Of a stretch of DNA of 64,000 bases, positions 20,157-28,530 are shown in pieces. A program made the position numbers and the translations under genes. The notes beneath the pieces were generated by a model. That model was given only the letters and a program-made list of their open reading frames with translations, was not told the origin of the DNA and ran no database searches. Position 1 is the stretch's first letter. Every line of letters begins with the position of its first letter. Source of the DNA: Nocardia asteroides (GTDB lineage Bacteria; Actinomycetota; Actinomycetes; Mycobacteriales; Mycobacteriaceae); contig CP082844.1 in NCBI GenBank assembly GCA_019930625.1, forward strand, positions 3,038,001 to 3,102,000, written 5' to 3'.

Positions 20157-21104
20157 TCAGCGGAACTTGGTCCAGATGAGAGGGTCCTGCCAGCCTGGTC
20201 GATCATCCATCCATCCGGTGAAGGCCGCCAGGACCGCGTCACGGGAATCTGTGGTGGTCTGGAAATGGTCGTCCGGGCTGCCGTTGCGGTATTCCAGGTC
20301 GAAAGTGTTGTCTTGGTGTCGGTAGGTTTGGATGTAGACCTGCTCGGCGTTGAGTCGCTCGAGGATCAGGAAGTTATTGTTCGGTGCGGCCAGCTCCGAC
20401 AACAGGGTCGATAGCGTGTGCTTCGATGGGTCGTCTTTGCAGACGCCGTTTTCGCTCATTGCGCGCCATGATGCCCCGGCAGCAGGTGCTGAGCCGGGCG
20501 GGCCCAGCAAGAATCCACACAGCGGGATCTCCAACGCCTTCTCCTCGTCAGGATGAGCGCAGCCTTCCAGGGTGTATCCGAAGAATGCCCGCAACGCCTC
20601 TTCGCCCAGCGCCAGCGGGTGGAACGGCAGCGGGTAGTCCTCGACGGGATGATGTCCGTCCCAGTAAGGTTGCTCGAACGGTAGCGGCTTTCCGATGTCC
20701 TCCCGCACGCCGTCGTCAGGGGACAAACTCAGCGACCTGATCAGTGTGTGGTCCTCCCACGCCGCGAAGGCCAAAGAGTCGGTCATGCTGAACATCGAGT
20801 GTGCAAAGACCCGTCGCCCCGGTTTCGGGTCGAGCAGATGAAGCGGGAGGGTCGAGGGTCTATGGGTGGACACTTCGGCGCTGTAGACGATCCGCACACC
20901 GGGAAAACAACCGAGATAGACCAGACCCTCGGCTGGAAGCCCGAGTTCACCGAGCAAACCATCCTGGGCCGCTTCGATCGACCGGCCCGGGAACAATTGT
21001 GCAATCGCTTCACCGGCCGCGTCCCGGTCGAGTGCAGGCTCGGACCGCAGCACTGTGATCGGGTCCTGGTCGGCATGGACGAGCATCGCGGTCTTCGCCC
21101 CCAT
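20157..21104 (-). CDS. DUF6928-like hypothetical protein
   Basis: A 315-aa protein. The N-terminus, MGAKTAMLVHADQDPITVLR, then AIAQLFPG and DGLLGELGLP, matches what I recall of the actinobacterial DUF6928 family, whose function is unknown. The last 90 residues (NFLILERLNAEQVYIQTY, then FDLEYRNGSPDDHFQT and a Trp-rich tail) resemble a separate small domain common as a stand-alone protein in streptomycetes and nocardiae, so this may be a two-domain fusion. The ATG at 21104 has GGGAGGACTCG before it. It is flanked on both sides by IS-end-like repeats. No signal peptide or membrane segment is visible. Confidence 0.72.
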   Translation of the reverse strand: MGAKTAMLVHADQDPITVLRSEPALDRDAAGEAIAQLFPGRSIEAAQDGLLGELGLPAEGLVYLGCFPGVRIVYSAEVSTHRPSTLPLHLLDPKPGRRVFAHSMFSMTDSLAFAAWEDHTLIRSLSLSPDDGVREDIGKPLPFEQPYWDGHHPVEDYPLPFHPLALGEEALRAFFGYTLEGCAHPDEEKALEIPLCGFLLGPPGSAPAAGASWRAMSENGVCKDDPSKHTLSTLLSELAAPNNNFLILERLNAEQVYIQTYRHQDNTFDLEYRNGSPDDHFQTTTDSRDAVLAAFTGWMDDRPGWQDPLIWTKFR

Positions 21105-21121
21105 CGAGTCCTCCCGAGTTC

Positions 21122-21139
21122 GATGCGGAATTTCGCATC
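21122..21139 (-). promoter_or_regulatory. Palindrome upstream of the DUF6928-like gene
   Basis: GATGCG-GAATTT-CGCATC, an inverted repeat with 6-bp arms, lies 18-35 bases upstream of the ATG at 21104. The position suits an operator or promoter-overlapping site. No cognate regulator is nearby. Confidence 0.3.
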
Positions 21140-21196
21140 CCGGCCGAAACCGTTTTTCATGAGCGTTTGCGCCCAGAATCAGGTCGGGGAGGAGTG

Positions 21197-22657
21197 TTGT
21201 CAAATCCTCTGGATGACAGTTTCAGGCGACCTCTGTTGTGGTGGCGTAGGTGGCAGGGTCGGTGACTGTTGGCTCGGGTGTTACAGAGGTCGGCCGTTGC
21301 AGCAGTTTGCCCTTGTGGAACAGCGCGCCGTTGCGGACGAGGGCGACCGGGTGCGGGGCGTTGACTGCACGCCAGCGGGCTTGGGCAGCCTCGATCAGCT
21401 TGTAAGCCATAGCCATTCCGGCCGAGCGGGAGCCGGGTCCCTTGGTGACTTTGGTTCGTAGTCGCACGGTGGCGAAGGTCGACTCGATCGGGTTCGTGGT
21501 GCGCAGGTGGATCCAGTGCTCTGCCGGGTATTTGTAGAACTGGAGCAGCACGTCGAGATCGTCGACGATCTTGGCGACGGCTTTCGGATACTTCGCGCCG
21601 TAGTCGATGTCGAAGGCTTTCACCGCGATTTGCGCTTTGTCGATATCTTCGGCCATGTAGATGTCCGTCATAGACGCGATCGCGCCAGGATGCGCCGATT
21701 TCGGCAGGGCGGCAAGGACATTGGCCTGCTTGTGGAACCAGCAACGTTGCTCACGCGTTTGCGGGAACACATCCCGCAGCGCTTTCCAGATCCCCAGCGC
21801 CCCATCACCGACTGCGAGCACAGGTGCGGCCATGCCGCGACGACGGCAATCACGCAGCAGATCCGCCCAGGATCCGGTGGATTCACGGTAGCCGTCGGTG
21901 AGCGCAACCAGCTCTTGCGGCCGTCGGCACGCACCCCGATCATGACCAGCAGGCACAGTTTCTCCCGTTCGAGCCGCACCTTCGTGTGGATGCCGTCCAC
22001 CCACAGGTACACGTAATCGGTGCCCGAAAGGTCCCGGGCGGCGAAGGCACGAGCCTCGTCTTGCCATTGCCTGGTCAGCCGGGTGATCGACGCCGCCGAC
22101 AGGCCCGCACCGGAGCCGAGGAACTGCTCGAGCGCGGGACCGAAATCTTCGGTGGACAGCCCCATGCAGATACAGCAGCGGCAGCACCTCGCTCACCTGC
22201 GGCGACTTCCGCGCCCACGCGGGCAGGATCGCCGAGGAAAACCGTTTACGGCTACCAGTTTCCGGATCGACGCGCTTGTCATTGACCCGCGGCGCTTTCA
22301 CAGTCACCGCCCCGGCGGCGGTCAGCACCTGACGTTCGTTGTGATAGCCGTTGCGCACCACCAGGCGGTGGCCGTTCTCGTCGAGCTCGTCGGCGAACCG
22401 CTCGATATGCGCGGCGACCTCCGCCTTCAACGCGGCCTCGAGCATCTTGCGAGCACCGTCACGGACAATCTCATCCAGCAACGACCGCCCGAAACCGTCG
22501 CCGTCGTTGGATCCTGCCCCGCCGTGAACTACCGTGAGCACGGGCGTACCTTCCTAACCAGCGTTGGCGCGCTGGCCTTGATCAACTACATGTTCCCAAG
22601 AAGATCATCCACCGGGAAGGTCCGCCCTCCACCGGGGTCATTTACAGGTCTTGATCA
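21197..22657 (-). mobile_element. IS256-family insertion sequence (about 1.46 kb)
   Basis: The element holds one IS256-type transposase gene bounded by imperfect inverted repeats. The left end at 21197-21217 reads TTGTCAAATCCTCTGGATGA and the right end at 22637-22657, read on the other strand, is TGATCAAGACCTGTAAATGA; 13 of about 19 core positions agree. Size and repeat style fit the family. I cannot identify target-site duplications with confidence. A solo copy of the left-end sequence lies 1.1 kb away at 20115. Confidence 0.8.
21222..22541 (-). pseudogene. IS256-family transposase with two compensating frameshifts
   Basis: The protein text is clearly an IS256/mutator transposase: GYHNERQVLTAAGAVTVKAPRV, the DDE-domain YLWVDGIHTKVRL, GDGALGIWKALRDVFP, QRCWFHKQANVLAALPKS, and RTTNPIESTFATVRLR with the last catalytic Glu. 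The frame breaks twice. An extra G in the run at 22160-22163 (YLHG then LSTEDFG) shifts it, and a missing G near 21914 (ADGRK then ELVAL) restores it. About 83 codons in between are read out of frame, and they contain the first catalytic Asp. The GTG start at 22541 follows GGAAGG. Either the element is inactive or these are sequencing errors at G-runs. Confidence 0.85.
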
Positions 22658-22745
22658 TTGCTCTTCGGAACGCGACTCGGTGTATGGGCAGGGGGTTTGA
22701 CGTGCCGATATGGGATGTCAATATGGTCGAGTTCCGCTTCAACGT

Positions 22746-23087
22746 TTAGTCGGGCCGACCCGCTGACGAGACCGTGGATGTCGGGGGAGCATAGACAACG
22801 AGGTCGCGCCTGCGAACCAGGCCGGTATGCGCACCGCCAATGCGCTGAGGGGTCCGTGGGGATGGATCTGCAGCAACAAGTAAGGGGAAGGAGTCCCACT
22901 GTGTGAGCGTTTGCCGCACTGCGTTGATCCGTTGGAGCACAGTCGCATACCAGTTGCGCCCAAGTAACTCGAGGGCTTCCTCGGGAGAGCGAACTCGATC
23001 CCGTACAGTCCGTGCCAAGACTGTCTCGGCGGGACCGGACACCTCCGGCATGAGCTCGCTGCCGCGCTGCGCATGATCGGCAACCAA
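22746..23087 (-). CDS. Hypothetical protein beside the IS element
   Basis: A 113-aa open frame with reasonable coding style (SPEEALELLGRNWYATVLQR then INAVRQTLTQWDSFPLL). I recognise no family. There are no membrane helices or signal peptide. The first codon is GTG at 23087, without a clear ribosome site; an ATG lies 12 codons further in. It is near the IS right end and could be a remnant of an interrupted gene. The surrounding 22658-23290 holds nothing else but a small hairpin. Confidence 0.38.
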   Translation of the reverse strand: MVADHAQRGSELMPEVSGPAETVLARTVRDRVRSPEEALELLGRNWYATVLQRINAVRQTLTQWDSFPLLVAADPSPRTPQRIGGAHTGLVRRRDLVVYAPPTSTVSSAGRPD

Positions 23088-23196
23088 CCGGTGCGGCCCG
23101 AGCGGCCCGGGGGCAGACTAGAGTACGGTCATCCGCTGGCGTGTTCTGGCCTGGCGGCGCGACTCTCGGATGTGTGGTATTGATTGCATCAGCGGC

Positions 23197-23214
23197 CGGA
23201 CACGTTTGTGTCCG
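23197..23214. terminator. Small hairpin between hypothetical gene and TIR-TPR gene
   Basis: CGGACAC-GTTT-GTGTCCG, a perfect 7-bp stem with a 4-base loop, in the intergenic region between divergent genes. It has no T-run, so it could be a terminator for leftover transcription or an operator. Confidence 0.3.
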
Positions 23215-23290
23215 CCGGGTTCGCGAGCTGATTTCATGACTGTATCGCAACATTGGTGGAGGTCGGATTGATGCGGTCGATAGAGGTTTG

Positions 23291-24661
23291 ATGGACGGCG
23301 ACCTCGACGAAAACGTTATTTTCGTGGCGATGCCCGGCACTATTCGCGGTGAAAACGCCAAATGGAAAAATGTCGGTCAAATCAAGAAACACTTGTACGA
23401 GCGGGTTGCCCGGAAGGTCAGCGAGGTGACCGAAGTCGAGTACAGGTTGCGAATCGAGGTGGATGAGGACCAACCGGGCAACATTCACCAGTCGATGTTC
23501 GGAGCCGCTTTGCGCGCACCGGTGTACATCGCCGACCTGACCGGGCTGAACGCGAACGTCTATCTCGAGCTGGGTGTCCGGTGGGCGGTCAGAGACAGCG
23601 TGACGATTTTGACCTGCCAGAGTCTCGAGGACGACCTCGCATTCAATGTCAGTCCGAGCAAGGCCGTGAAGTACAGCAACGATCCTGAAGAGTTGGAGAC
23701 CGCCGCCAAGCGGATCGCGGACATGATCATCAAAGGGCTCCGCCAGCCGGAATACGTGGACAGTTTGGTGCGTCAAAACGCCGAGCTGATAACCATGGAC
23801 CGCCGCGAAGTCGAAGAACTCCGCGCGGAGAACACACGATTGTCCCAACAACGCGGCGACGACCTCGTCGCTGCCGCCCGTAATGCAAGACACAACGAGC
23901 GGATCGAATTGCTGCGCCAAGCTGTCGCAGTCAACCCCGCCAACCTGCAGGCGTACTTCCTGATGGGCGAGTCGGCGTTCTCCGCGAGCGATTACGACGA
24001 GGCCATCCGCCACTTCACCGAAGTAACGCGACTCGATCCCTCCTTCGCCCCGGCGTGGCGGCAACTCGGTGTCGCGCAGAGCAGACAAGGGGCACTCGAT
24101 CTCGCGATCGATTCGATACGTCAGGCGGTCGTCCTCGACCGCAACGACGCCGAAACATACTCGATCCTCGGGGGGATCTTCCGTCGGAAGGCGCGCAGGC
24201 ACTACGAGACCACCCGACAGTACGACGCCGCTACGCTCCAGCAAGCGCGGGATGCGTACGCCAAGGCGGGCGGGGTCGATAAAAACAATACCTATCCTCT
24301 GATGAATGTCGCTCGACTCGATCTCCAACTCGCTGGGACCGACGAGAGCAAGCTGGAGGAAGCGCTCGCCCAATTCGACGGACTGGGCCACTTAGCACGA
24401 TATAGCGCACAATCGGAAGGCGATAAGGACGCGTGGAAATGGTTCGACCTCGCGGACGCCATGGCGTTTACCGGACAGACCGAAGAAGCATTGGCAGCGG
24501 CGCGCAAAGGTTTCCAGAAGTTCGAACAACCGCACCGAGCATCGGTCGGAGCGGCTGCGGCGGACCCTCTCCAAGACATCTTGAACTCCACGCCACTACC
24601 CACGGCCATCGGGTCGGCTGTTCGTGCACTGATATCCGCGTACCGTGCAGCGACGCCGTAG
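23291..24661 (+). CDS. TIR/deoxyribosyltransferase-like domain plus TPR protein
   Basis: A 456-aa protein. Residues 8-105 have the Rossmann-like fold text of the TIR-like/nucleoside 2-deoxyribosyltransferase-like group: VIFVAMPG, then GNIHQSMFGAALRAPVYIAD (Asp82) and LNANVYLELGVRWA, with Glu93 where NAD-cleaving relatives keep their catalytic Glu. A short coiled coil follows (about 160-185). Tetratricopeptide-type repeats then run from about 205 to 330 (DYDEAIRHFTEVTRLDPSFAPAW). The ending resembles the TRAFs-binding (DUF4071-like) region paired with such domains. It is cytoplasmic with no signal. Inference: a stress or defence effector whose TPRs sense or assemble. The ATG at 23291 follows AGAGG. 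It stands alone next to an IS element. Confidence 0.75.
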   Translation: MDGDLDENVIFVAMPGTIRGENAKWKNVGQIKKHLYERVARKVSEVTEVEYRLRIEVDEDQPGNIHQSMFGAALRAPVYIADLTGLNANVYLELGVRWAVRDSVTILTCQSLEDDLAFNVSPSKAVKYSNDPEELETAAKRIADMIIKGLRQPEYVDSLVRQNAELITMDRREVEELRAENTRLSQQRGDDLVAAARNARHNERIELLRQAVAVNPANLQAYFLMGESAFSASDYDEAIRHFTEVTRLDPSFAPAWRQLGVAQSRQGALDLAIDSIRQAVVLDRNDAETYSILGGIFRRKARRHYETTRQYDAATLQQARDAYAKAGGVDKNNTYPLMNVARLDLQLAGTDESKLEEALAQFDGLGHLARYSAQSEGDKDAWKWFDLADAMAFTGQTEEALAAARKGFQKFEQPHRASVGAAAADPLQDILNSTPLPTAIGSAVRALISAYRAATP

Positions 24662-24982
24662 TAATTCGCACTATAGCCCGGCTTGCCGTGGCGCCGTCGC
24701 GGGCAATCAGCTTCAGACCAAGTTTCGGAGACTGACCGGCATGGAGTATCCGCCGTTTTCACATCGGAATCGCAGCGCGTCCCGCCCGGAGTGGCTGGAC
24801 CGTTGATGCCCAGGGTTGGCCGTCGGATGCCGCCTGCGCGTAGCGCGCCCGTCGGCCCGGGCTGCCTACTAGGCCGGAGCTTATCCGGCTGGCAGGGCTT
24901 CGACGGCGGCTGGCCAACGGACACAGAGCGTTCGTAATCCCTGTGGCAGAGTATCTTCCACGCGAACCGAAAGAAGAGAGCC
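24662..24982. other. Gene-free gap (321 bases)
   Basis: Between the TIR-TPR gene and the DUF6508 gene. I see no convincing ORF, hairpin or repeat. AAGAAGAGAG just before 24983 serves as the ribosome site of the next gene. Confidence 0.5.
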
Positions 24983-25582
24983 GTGGCCGGATGGTGGAAA
25001 AGGTTGTTCGGCAGGAGCTCCGAGTACATTTCTCCCGGATACACCGAGGAGGAGATGGCCCGGATAAAAGCTCAGTTCGAGGAATTCAACCGCAAGGTGC
25101 GGCAGGCGGAGGACGAATTGCGCGCCAACCCTTACCAACCCGACCCGAGCGAGAATCCCGCTATCGAATCCGCCCTCCGCGCCGCACGGCCGGAAGCATG
25201 GCAGCGACTATGGTCCGCAGTCGACGAAGTTCTCAGGGAGGACCCGCAGTCACAGGCGAGTTGGCGGTTCGAGAATTCCGACGGCTCCCTGTCGATGCCC
25301 CACGTCGACTACAGCGACGCGATCCAACTTATGACCCAGGCTGTCTGTGAAGTCGACGCGATAGTCGGCTTCCCATGGATGAAATGGGACTTCAGGAGTG
25401 TCTACCCCGGTGGTCGGGGCCTGGATACCGCACCGGTCGCCGATGCCGCCCGCGTGCTCACCGCCGTGGTCCGTGGCGAGCGCTTCAGCGATGGCACAAT
25501 CCTGGCGGCACTCGGCGACGGCACCCTGCCATCCGCTCTCCAACGGCTGCGGACGTGGTACGAGCAGCAAGAGAATCATTGA
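24983..25582 (+). CDS. DUF6508-like hypothetical protein
   Basis: A 199-aa protein. The C-terminal half (YSDAIQLMTQAVCEVDAIVG, then TAVVRGERFSDGTILAALGD and LQRLRTWYEQ) matches the pattern I associate with DUF6508, where a conserved RxxRFxDG core is followed by a terminal helix. The N-terminal 70 residues are charged and helical. The protein has no known function and is presumably soluble. Start: GTG 24983 with AGAAGAGAG upstream. It does not overlap its neighbours. Confidence 0.72.
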   Translation: MAGWWKRLFGRSSEYISPGYTEEEMARIKAQFEEFNRKVRQAEDELRANPYQPDPSENPAIESALRAARPEAWQRLWSAVDEVLREDPQSQASWRFENSDGSLSMPHVDYSDAIQLMTQAVCEVDAIVGFPWMKWDFRSVYPGGRGLDTAPVADAARVLTAVVRGERFSDGTILAALGDGTLPSALQRLRTWYEQQENH

Positions 25583-25812
25583 TCCCCAATTGGCGGAGCG
25601 GAGACCGGTTGTCGCCATGGTCTCGTTCCGCGCGAATCAGGCGTCCACCGAGAAGTAGGGCAGAGGATGGAGCGCGTTATGCCGCTGTATCCGCGGGCCG
25701 GTGGAATCTTTCCGTTCTCAACATATAGCGCACCGGGGGGCTTGCTGCAAGGCCCGGGTCATGCCGCAGAATCATCGGCCGAAGCTAGAACCTGCAGAAA
25801 TTGGAGTAGCGA

Positions 25813-27372
25813 GTGACGGATACCGATGTGATCATCGTGGGCGCCGGACCGACCGGTCTGATGCTGGCGGGTGAACTGTGCCTTGCCGGAGTGCGGCCGC
25901 TGGTGCTGGAGCGGCATCCGCAGCCCCGTGACACTCCGAAGGCCAGCGGTCTCGGTGGGCGGATCCTGCACTTGCTGCGCTACCGGGGCCTTCTGGACCG
26001 ATTTGAGGCGGCCAGCAGCGACCCGCACCTGGCTCCCCGCTTTCCGTTCGGCAATATTTATCTGGACTTCACACATCTGGCAGATCCCCCGATGCGGGCG
26101 TTGCCGATCCCGCAGCTGGAAATCGAGCGACTGCTGGAAGAACGCGCACGCGAACTCGGCGCCGAGATCCGTCGCGGACACGAGGTGGTCGGGGTGCGCC
26201 AGGACGACGCCACGGTGACCGCGGACGTGCGCGGGCCGGACGGAACCCACCAGGTGACCGCCCGGTACCTGGTGGGCTGCGACGGCGGGCGCAGCCGGAT
26301 CCGTGACATGGCGGGAATCGAGTTCCCCGGCGCCACATATCCAGAGGTCAACAGGCTGGCCCAGGTCGCCGTGCATGATTCGGTGACTGTGCTCGACAAC
26401 GGCGATATCGACGTCCCCGGGCTGGGCACGATCCATGCGGGTTTCACGCGGACAGACCGCGGTGTGTTCGCGTTCGCGGTCAGCTCCGGGGTTCTGTTCC
26501 TCCAAACCACCGAAGACGAGTCCACCGAATACGACGACGACGAGCCGCTGACTCCGACCGAGCTCGGAGACAGCATTCGCCGCGTGCTCGGCGCGGATCT
26601 GCCCTTGGGAGAACCGACTCGGCTGACCCGCTACACCTTCAAGGATCGGCAGGCGCAGCGATACCGCGACGGGCGGATCCTGCTGGCCGGCGATGCGGCC
26701 CATCTGTTCCCCGCCACAGGCACGGCGCTCAATGTCGGCATGCTCGACACGGTCAACCTCGCTTGGAAGCTGGGCGCCGACATCCACGGCTGGGCGCCGG
26801 CCGGTCTGCTGGACACCTATCACGACGAACGCTACTTCGCCGGTGCACGGGCGCGGCTCCAGACCCGAGCTCAGGTGGCACTGCGGCGCGGACACGACCC
26901 GGCGGCCGAAGCGCTTCGGCAAGTCTTCCAGGAGTTGCTCGTCGACGAGCCGGCCTTGCGTCGTATGGGCGCCCTCGTCGGCCACACCGACATTCGATAT
27001 CCGATGCCGGGTTCCCACCACCACGCCTTGGCCGGCACGTTCGCACCCGACCTCACGTTACACACCGACCAGGGCTTCACCAGTGTCGCGGAACTCATGC
27101 AGACCGCACGGCCCGTCCTGCTCGACCTCACCGACCGTCAAGACCTCCGCGAGATCGCCCGAGACTGGCGGCATCGGATAGACATCCACACCGCCAAAGC
27201 CGACAACAGAACAGCCGATGCCCTGCTGATCCGTCCCGACGGCCACGTCGCCTGGGCCGCCACCGTCGACGAACCCGCCGACACCGCCGCGCTCGCGCTG
27301 CGAGAAGCGCTCTCCTCCTGGTTCGGCGCACCCATGAATTCGACAGAGCCGATCATCGATCGGCCATCCTGA
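25813..27372 (+). CDS. FAD-dependent aromatic monooxygenase (rifampicin/tetracycline-type)
   Basis: A 519-aa class A flavoprotein monooxygenase. Motifs in order: dinucleotide site DVIIVGAGPTGLMLAG at residues 4-19, the DG motif YLVGCDGGRSRIRDMAG, and the GD motif ILLAGDAAHLFPATGTALNVG. A C-terminal thioredoxin-like domain follows, as in rifampicin monooxygenase and polyketide hydroxylases. It hydroxylates an aromatic substrate using NAD(P)H and oxygen. The sequence cannot tell antibiotic inactivation from tailoring or catabolism. GTG 25813 follows GGAG. A small ABM-fold gene lies 430 bases downstream. Confidence 0.9.
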   Translation: MTDTDVIIVGAGPTGLMLAGELCLAGVRPLVLERHPQPRDTPKASGLGGRILHLLRYRGLLDRFEAASSDPHLAPRFPFGNIYLDFTHLADPPMRALPIPQLEIERLLEERARELGAEIRRGHEVVGVRQDDATVTADVRGPDGTHQVTARYLVGCDGGRSRIRDMAGIEFPGATYPEVNRLAQVAVHDSVTVLDNGDIDVPGLGTIHAGFTRTDRGVFAFAVSSGVLFLQTTEDESTEYDDDEPLTPTELGDSIRRVLGADLPLGEPTRLTRYTFKDRQAQRYRDGRILLAGDAAHLFPATGTALNVGMLDTVNLAWKLGADIHGWAPAGLLDTYHDERYFAGARARLQTRAQVALRRGHDPAAEALRQVFQELLVDEPALRRMGALVGHTDIRYPMPGSHHHALAGTFAPDLTLHTDQGFTSVAELMQTARPVLLDLTDRQDLREIARDWRHRIDIHTAKADNRTADALLIRPDGHVAWAATVDEPADTAALALREALSSWFGAPMNSTEPIIDRPS

Positions 27373-27806
27373 GCGGACAGCCGCCAAGAGAACACACCGC
27401 TCGACGCTGTCACTGACGAACAACCCGTGATGCCGACGGTGCGGGCCGGTAGTTTCGCCGCGCCCGCACCGTTCGGTCACGTGACTCGAGGTGTCGGCAT
27501 CGGCGATGGCGAACCTGAGTTATGTGGGCTACTTCGGATCATGCACTCGTTCAGCGAGATCCGCGAGGGGATCCGCATCGCAGCCCGCGTGGCGTCGAGC
27601 CGGTCAGCCGGGCTGTGGAGGGGAACGTGTTCGGCGTCGGCGGGAAGGGATGCCTGTTCGGCCGGTGCGGAAGCGAGCAGTTCGAAGGGCCGTAAGCGAA
27701 GGCTCGCCCGGCGAACTCGCTTGCTGATTCGCTATGAGCGGTACACGGGGAAGAGTGCGTCGGCTCGGATTGACCTCAACTGGCCTTGATGTTCGAGGAT
27801 CGAGGG
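27373..27806. other. Gene-free gap (434 bases)
   Basis: A weak rightward frame covers most of it but its protein text is low-complexity and unlike any family. The last bases hold GAGGATCGAGGG, the ribosome site of the next gene. I see no hairpin or clear promoter. Confidence 0.45.
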
Positions 27807-28166
27807 ATGAGCATTCTGTTTCACAACACCATGCGGATCACCGAAGGTCACCTCGAACAGTTCGAGGCGGCTGTGCAGCGGGCGGTGGCATTCGTCGAGG
27901 AACATGGCCCGCAGCTGATGGTGCAGGTCTTTCTCGACGAAGAACGCGGCGTGGCCCACAGCTTCCAGCTCTATCGCGACTCCGAAGCCGTGCTCGCGCA
28001 CTGGAAGATGTCCGATCCCTACATCAAGGACGTCATGGCGCACTGCGAGGTGCAGTCGTTCGAGACCTACGGTGAGATGTCCGACGAGGTGCTCGCCGGC
28101 CTGCGTTCCGGCCCGGCCGGCGAGGCGACGGTACGGCCACTGCTCACGGGTTTCACCCGGTTCTGA
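27807..28166 (+). CDS. ABM/dimeric alpha-beta barrel family protein
   Basis: A 119-aa protein that reads as a single ferredoxin-like barrel unit: MSILFHNTMRITEGHLEQFE, then a helix, a strand (QLMVQVFLDEERG), and SFQLYRDSEAVLAHWKMSDP. This is the layout of antibiotic-biosynthesis-monooxygenase (ABM) and related dimeric barrel proteins. No catalytic residue can be named. The ATG at 27807 has GAGG about 7-10 bases upstream. It follows an FAD monooxygenase, which could share a pathway, though a 430-base gap separates them. Confidence 0.7.
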   Translation: MSILFHNTMRITEGHLEQFEAAVQRAVAFVEEHGPQLMVQVFLDEERGVAHSFQLYRDSEAVLAHWKMSDPYIKDVMAHCEVQSFETYGEMSDEVLAGLRSGPAGEATVRPLLTGFTRF

Positions 28167-28530
28167 CCTTCGTCGTTCAGGTCGCGCAACGTTCGGCTAC
28201 GAACCTCTATCTGTGCAGTAGCGCGTTGTGTTCGCCGAGCCAGGACTGCCACCGAACCCCGGGCAACCGTCGATGCACCGCATCGATGAAACACTTCGCC
28301 CCGGAATGTCGCGCGCCGCAGAGTGATGTCGAGGGGGATGAACCTCTCGCAGCGCAAGGCCGCTATCTACTCCCATGGGCGGGAAAAGTCCATCCCCTGC
28401 TGCGCGATACTCGTGAGTGTCCGAAGTGGCAGGCCGCGCGGGGCCTCATGAGGTTGATCAGGCGTGAGGTGATGATGCCGGTGTTCGCAGAGCCGACCGG
28501 GAGCGGCGTTCCCGAGGTCCAGGTGCCTCG
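28167..28530. other. Intergenic stretch with a possible short leader ORF
   Basis: About 360 bases without a firm gene. An open frame from 28226 ends at 28534 with TGA overlapping the next ATG (ATGA); its last codons read MPVFAEPTGSGVPEVQVPR. The overlap suggests translational coupling, but the upstream text is not clearly coding. No hairpin or repeat stands out. Confidence 0.3.

Noticed and set aside
27427..27789. A 120-aa rightward ORF before the ABM-like gene
   Set aside because: Low-complexity Arg/Ser/Ala text, no ribosome site and no family resemblance.
27732..28043. A 103-aa leftward frame opposite the ABM-like gene
   Set aside because: The forward frame has a ribosome site and a barrel pattern; the reverse one is its mirror.
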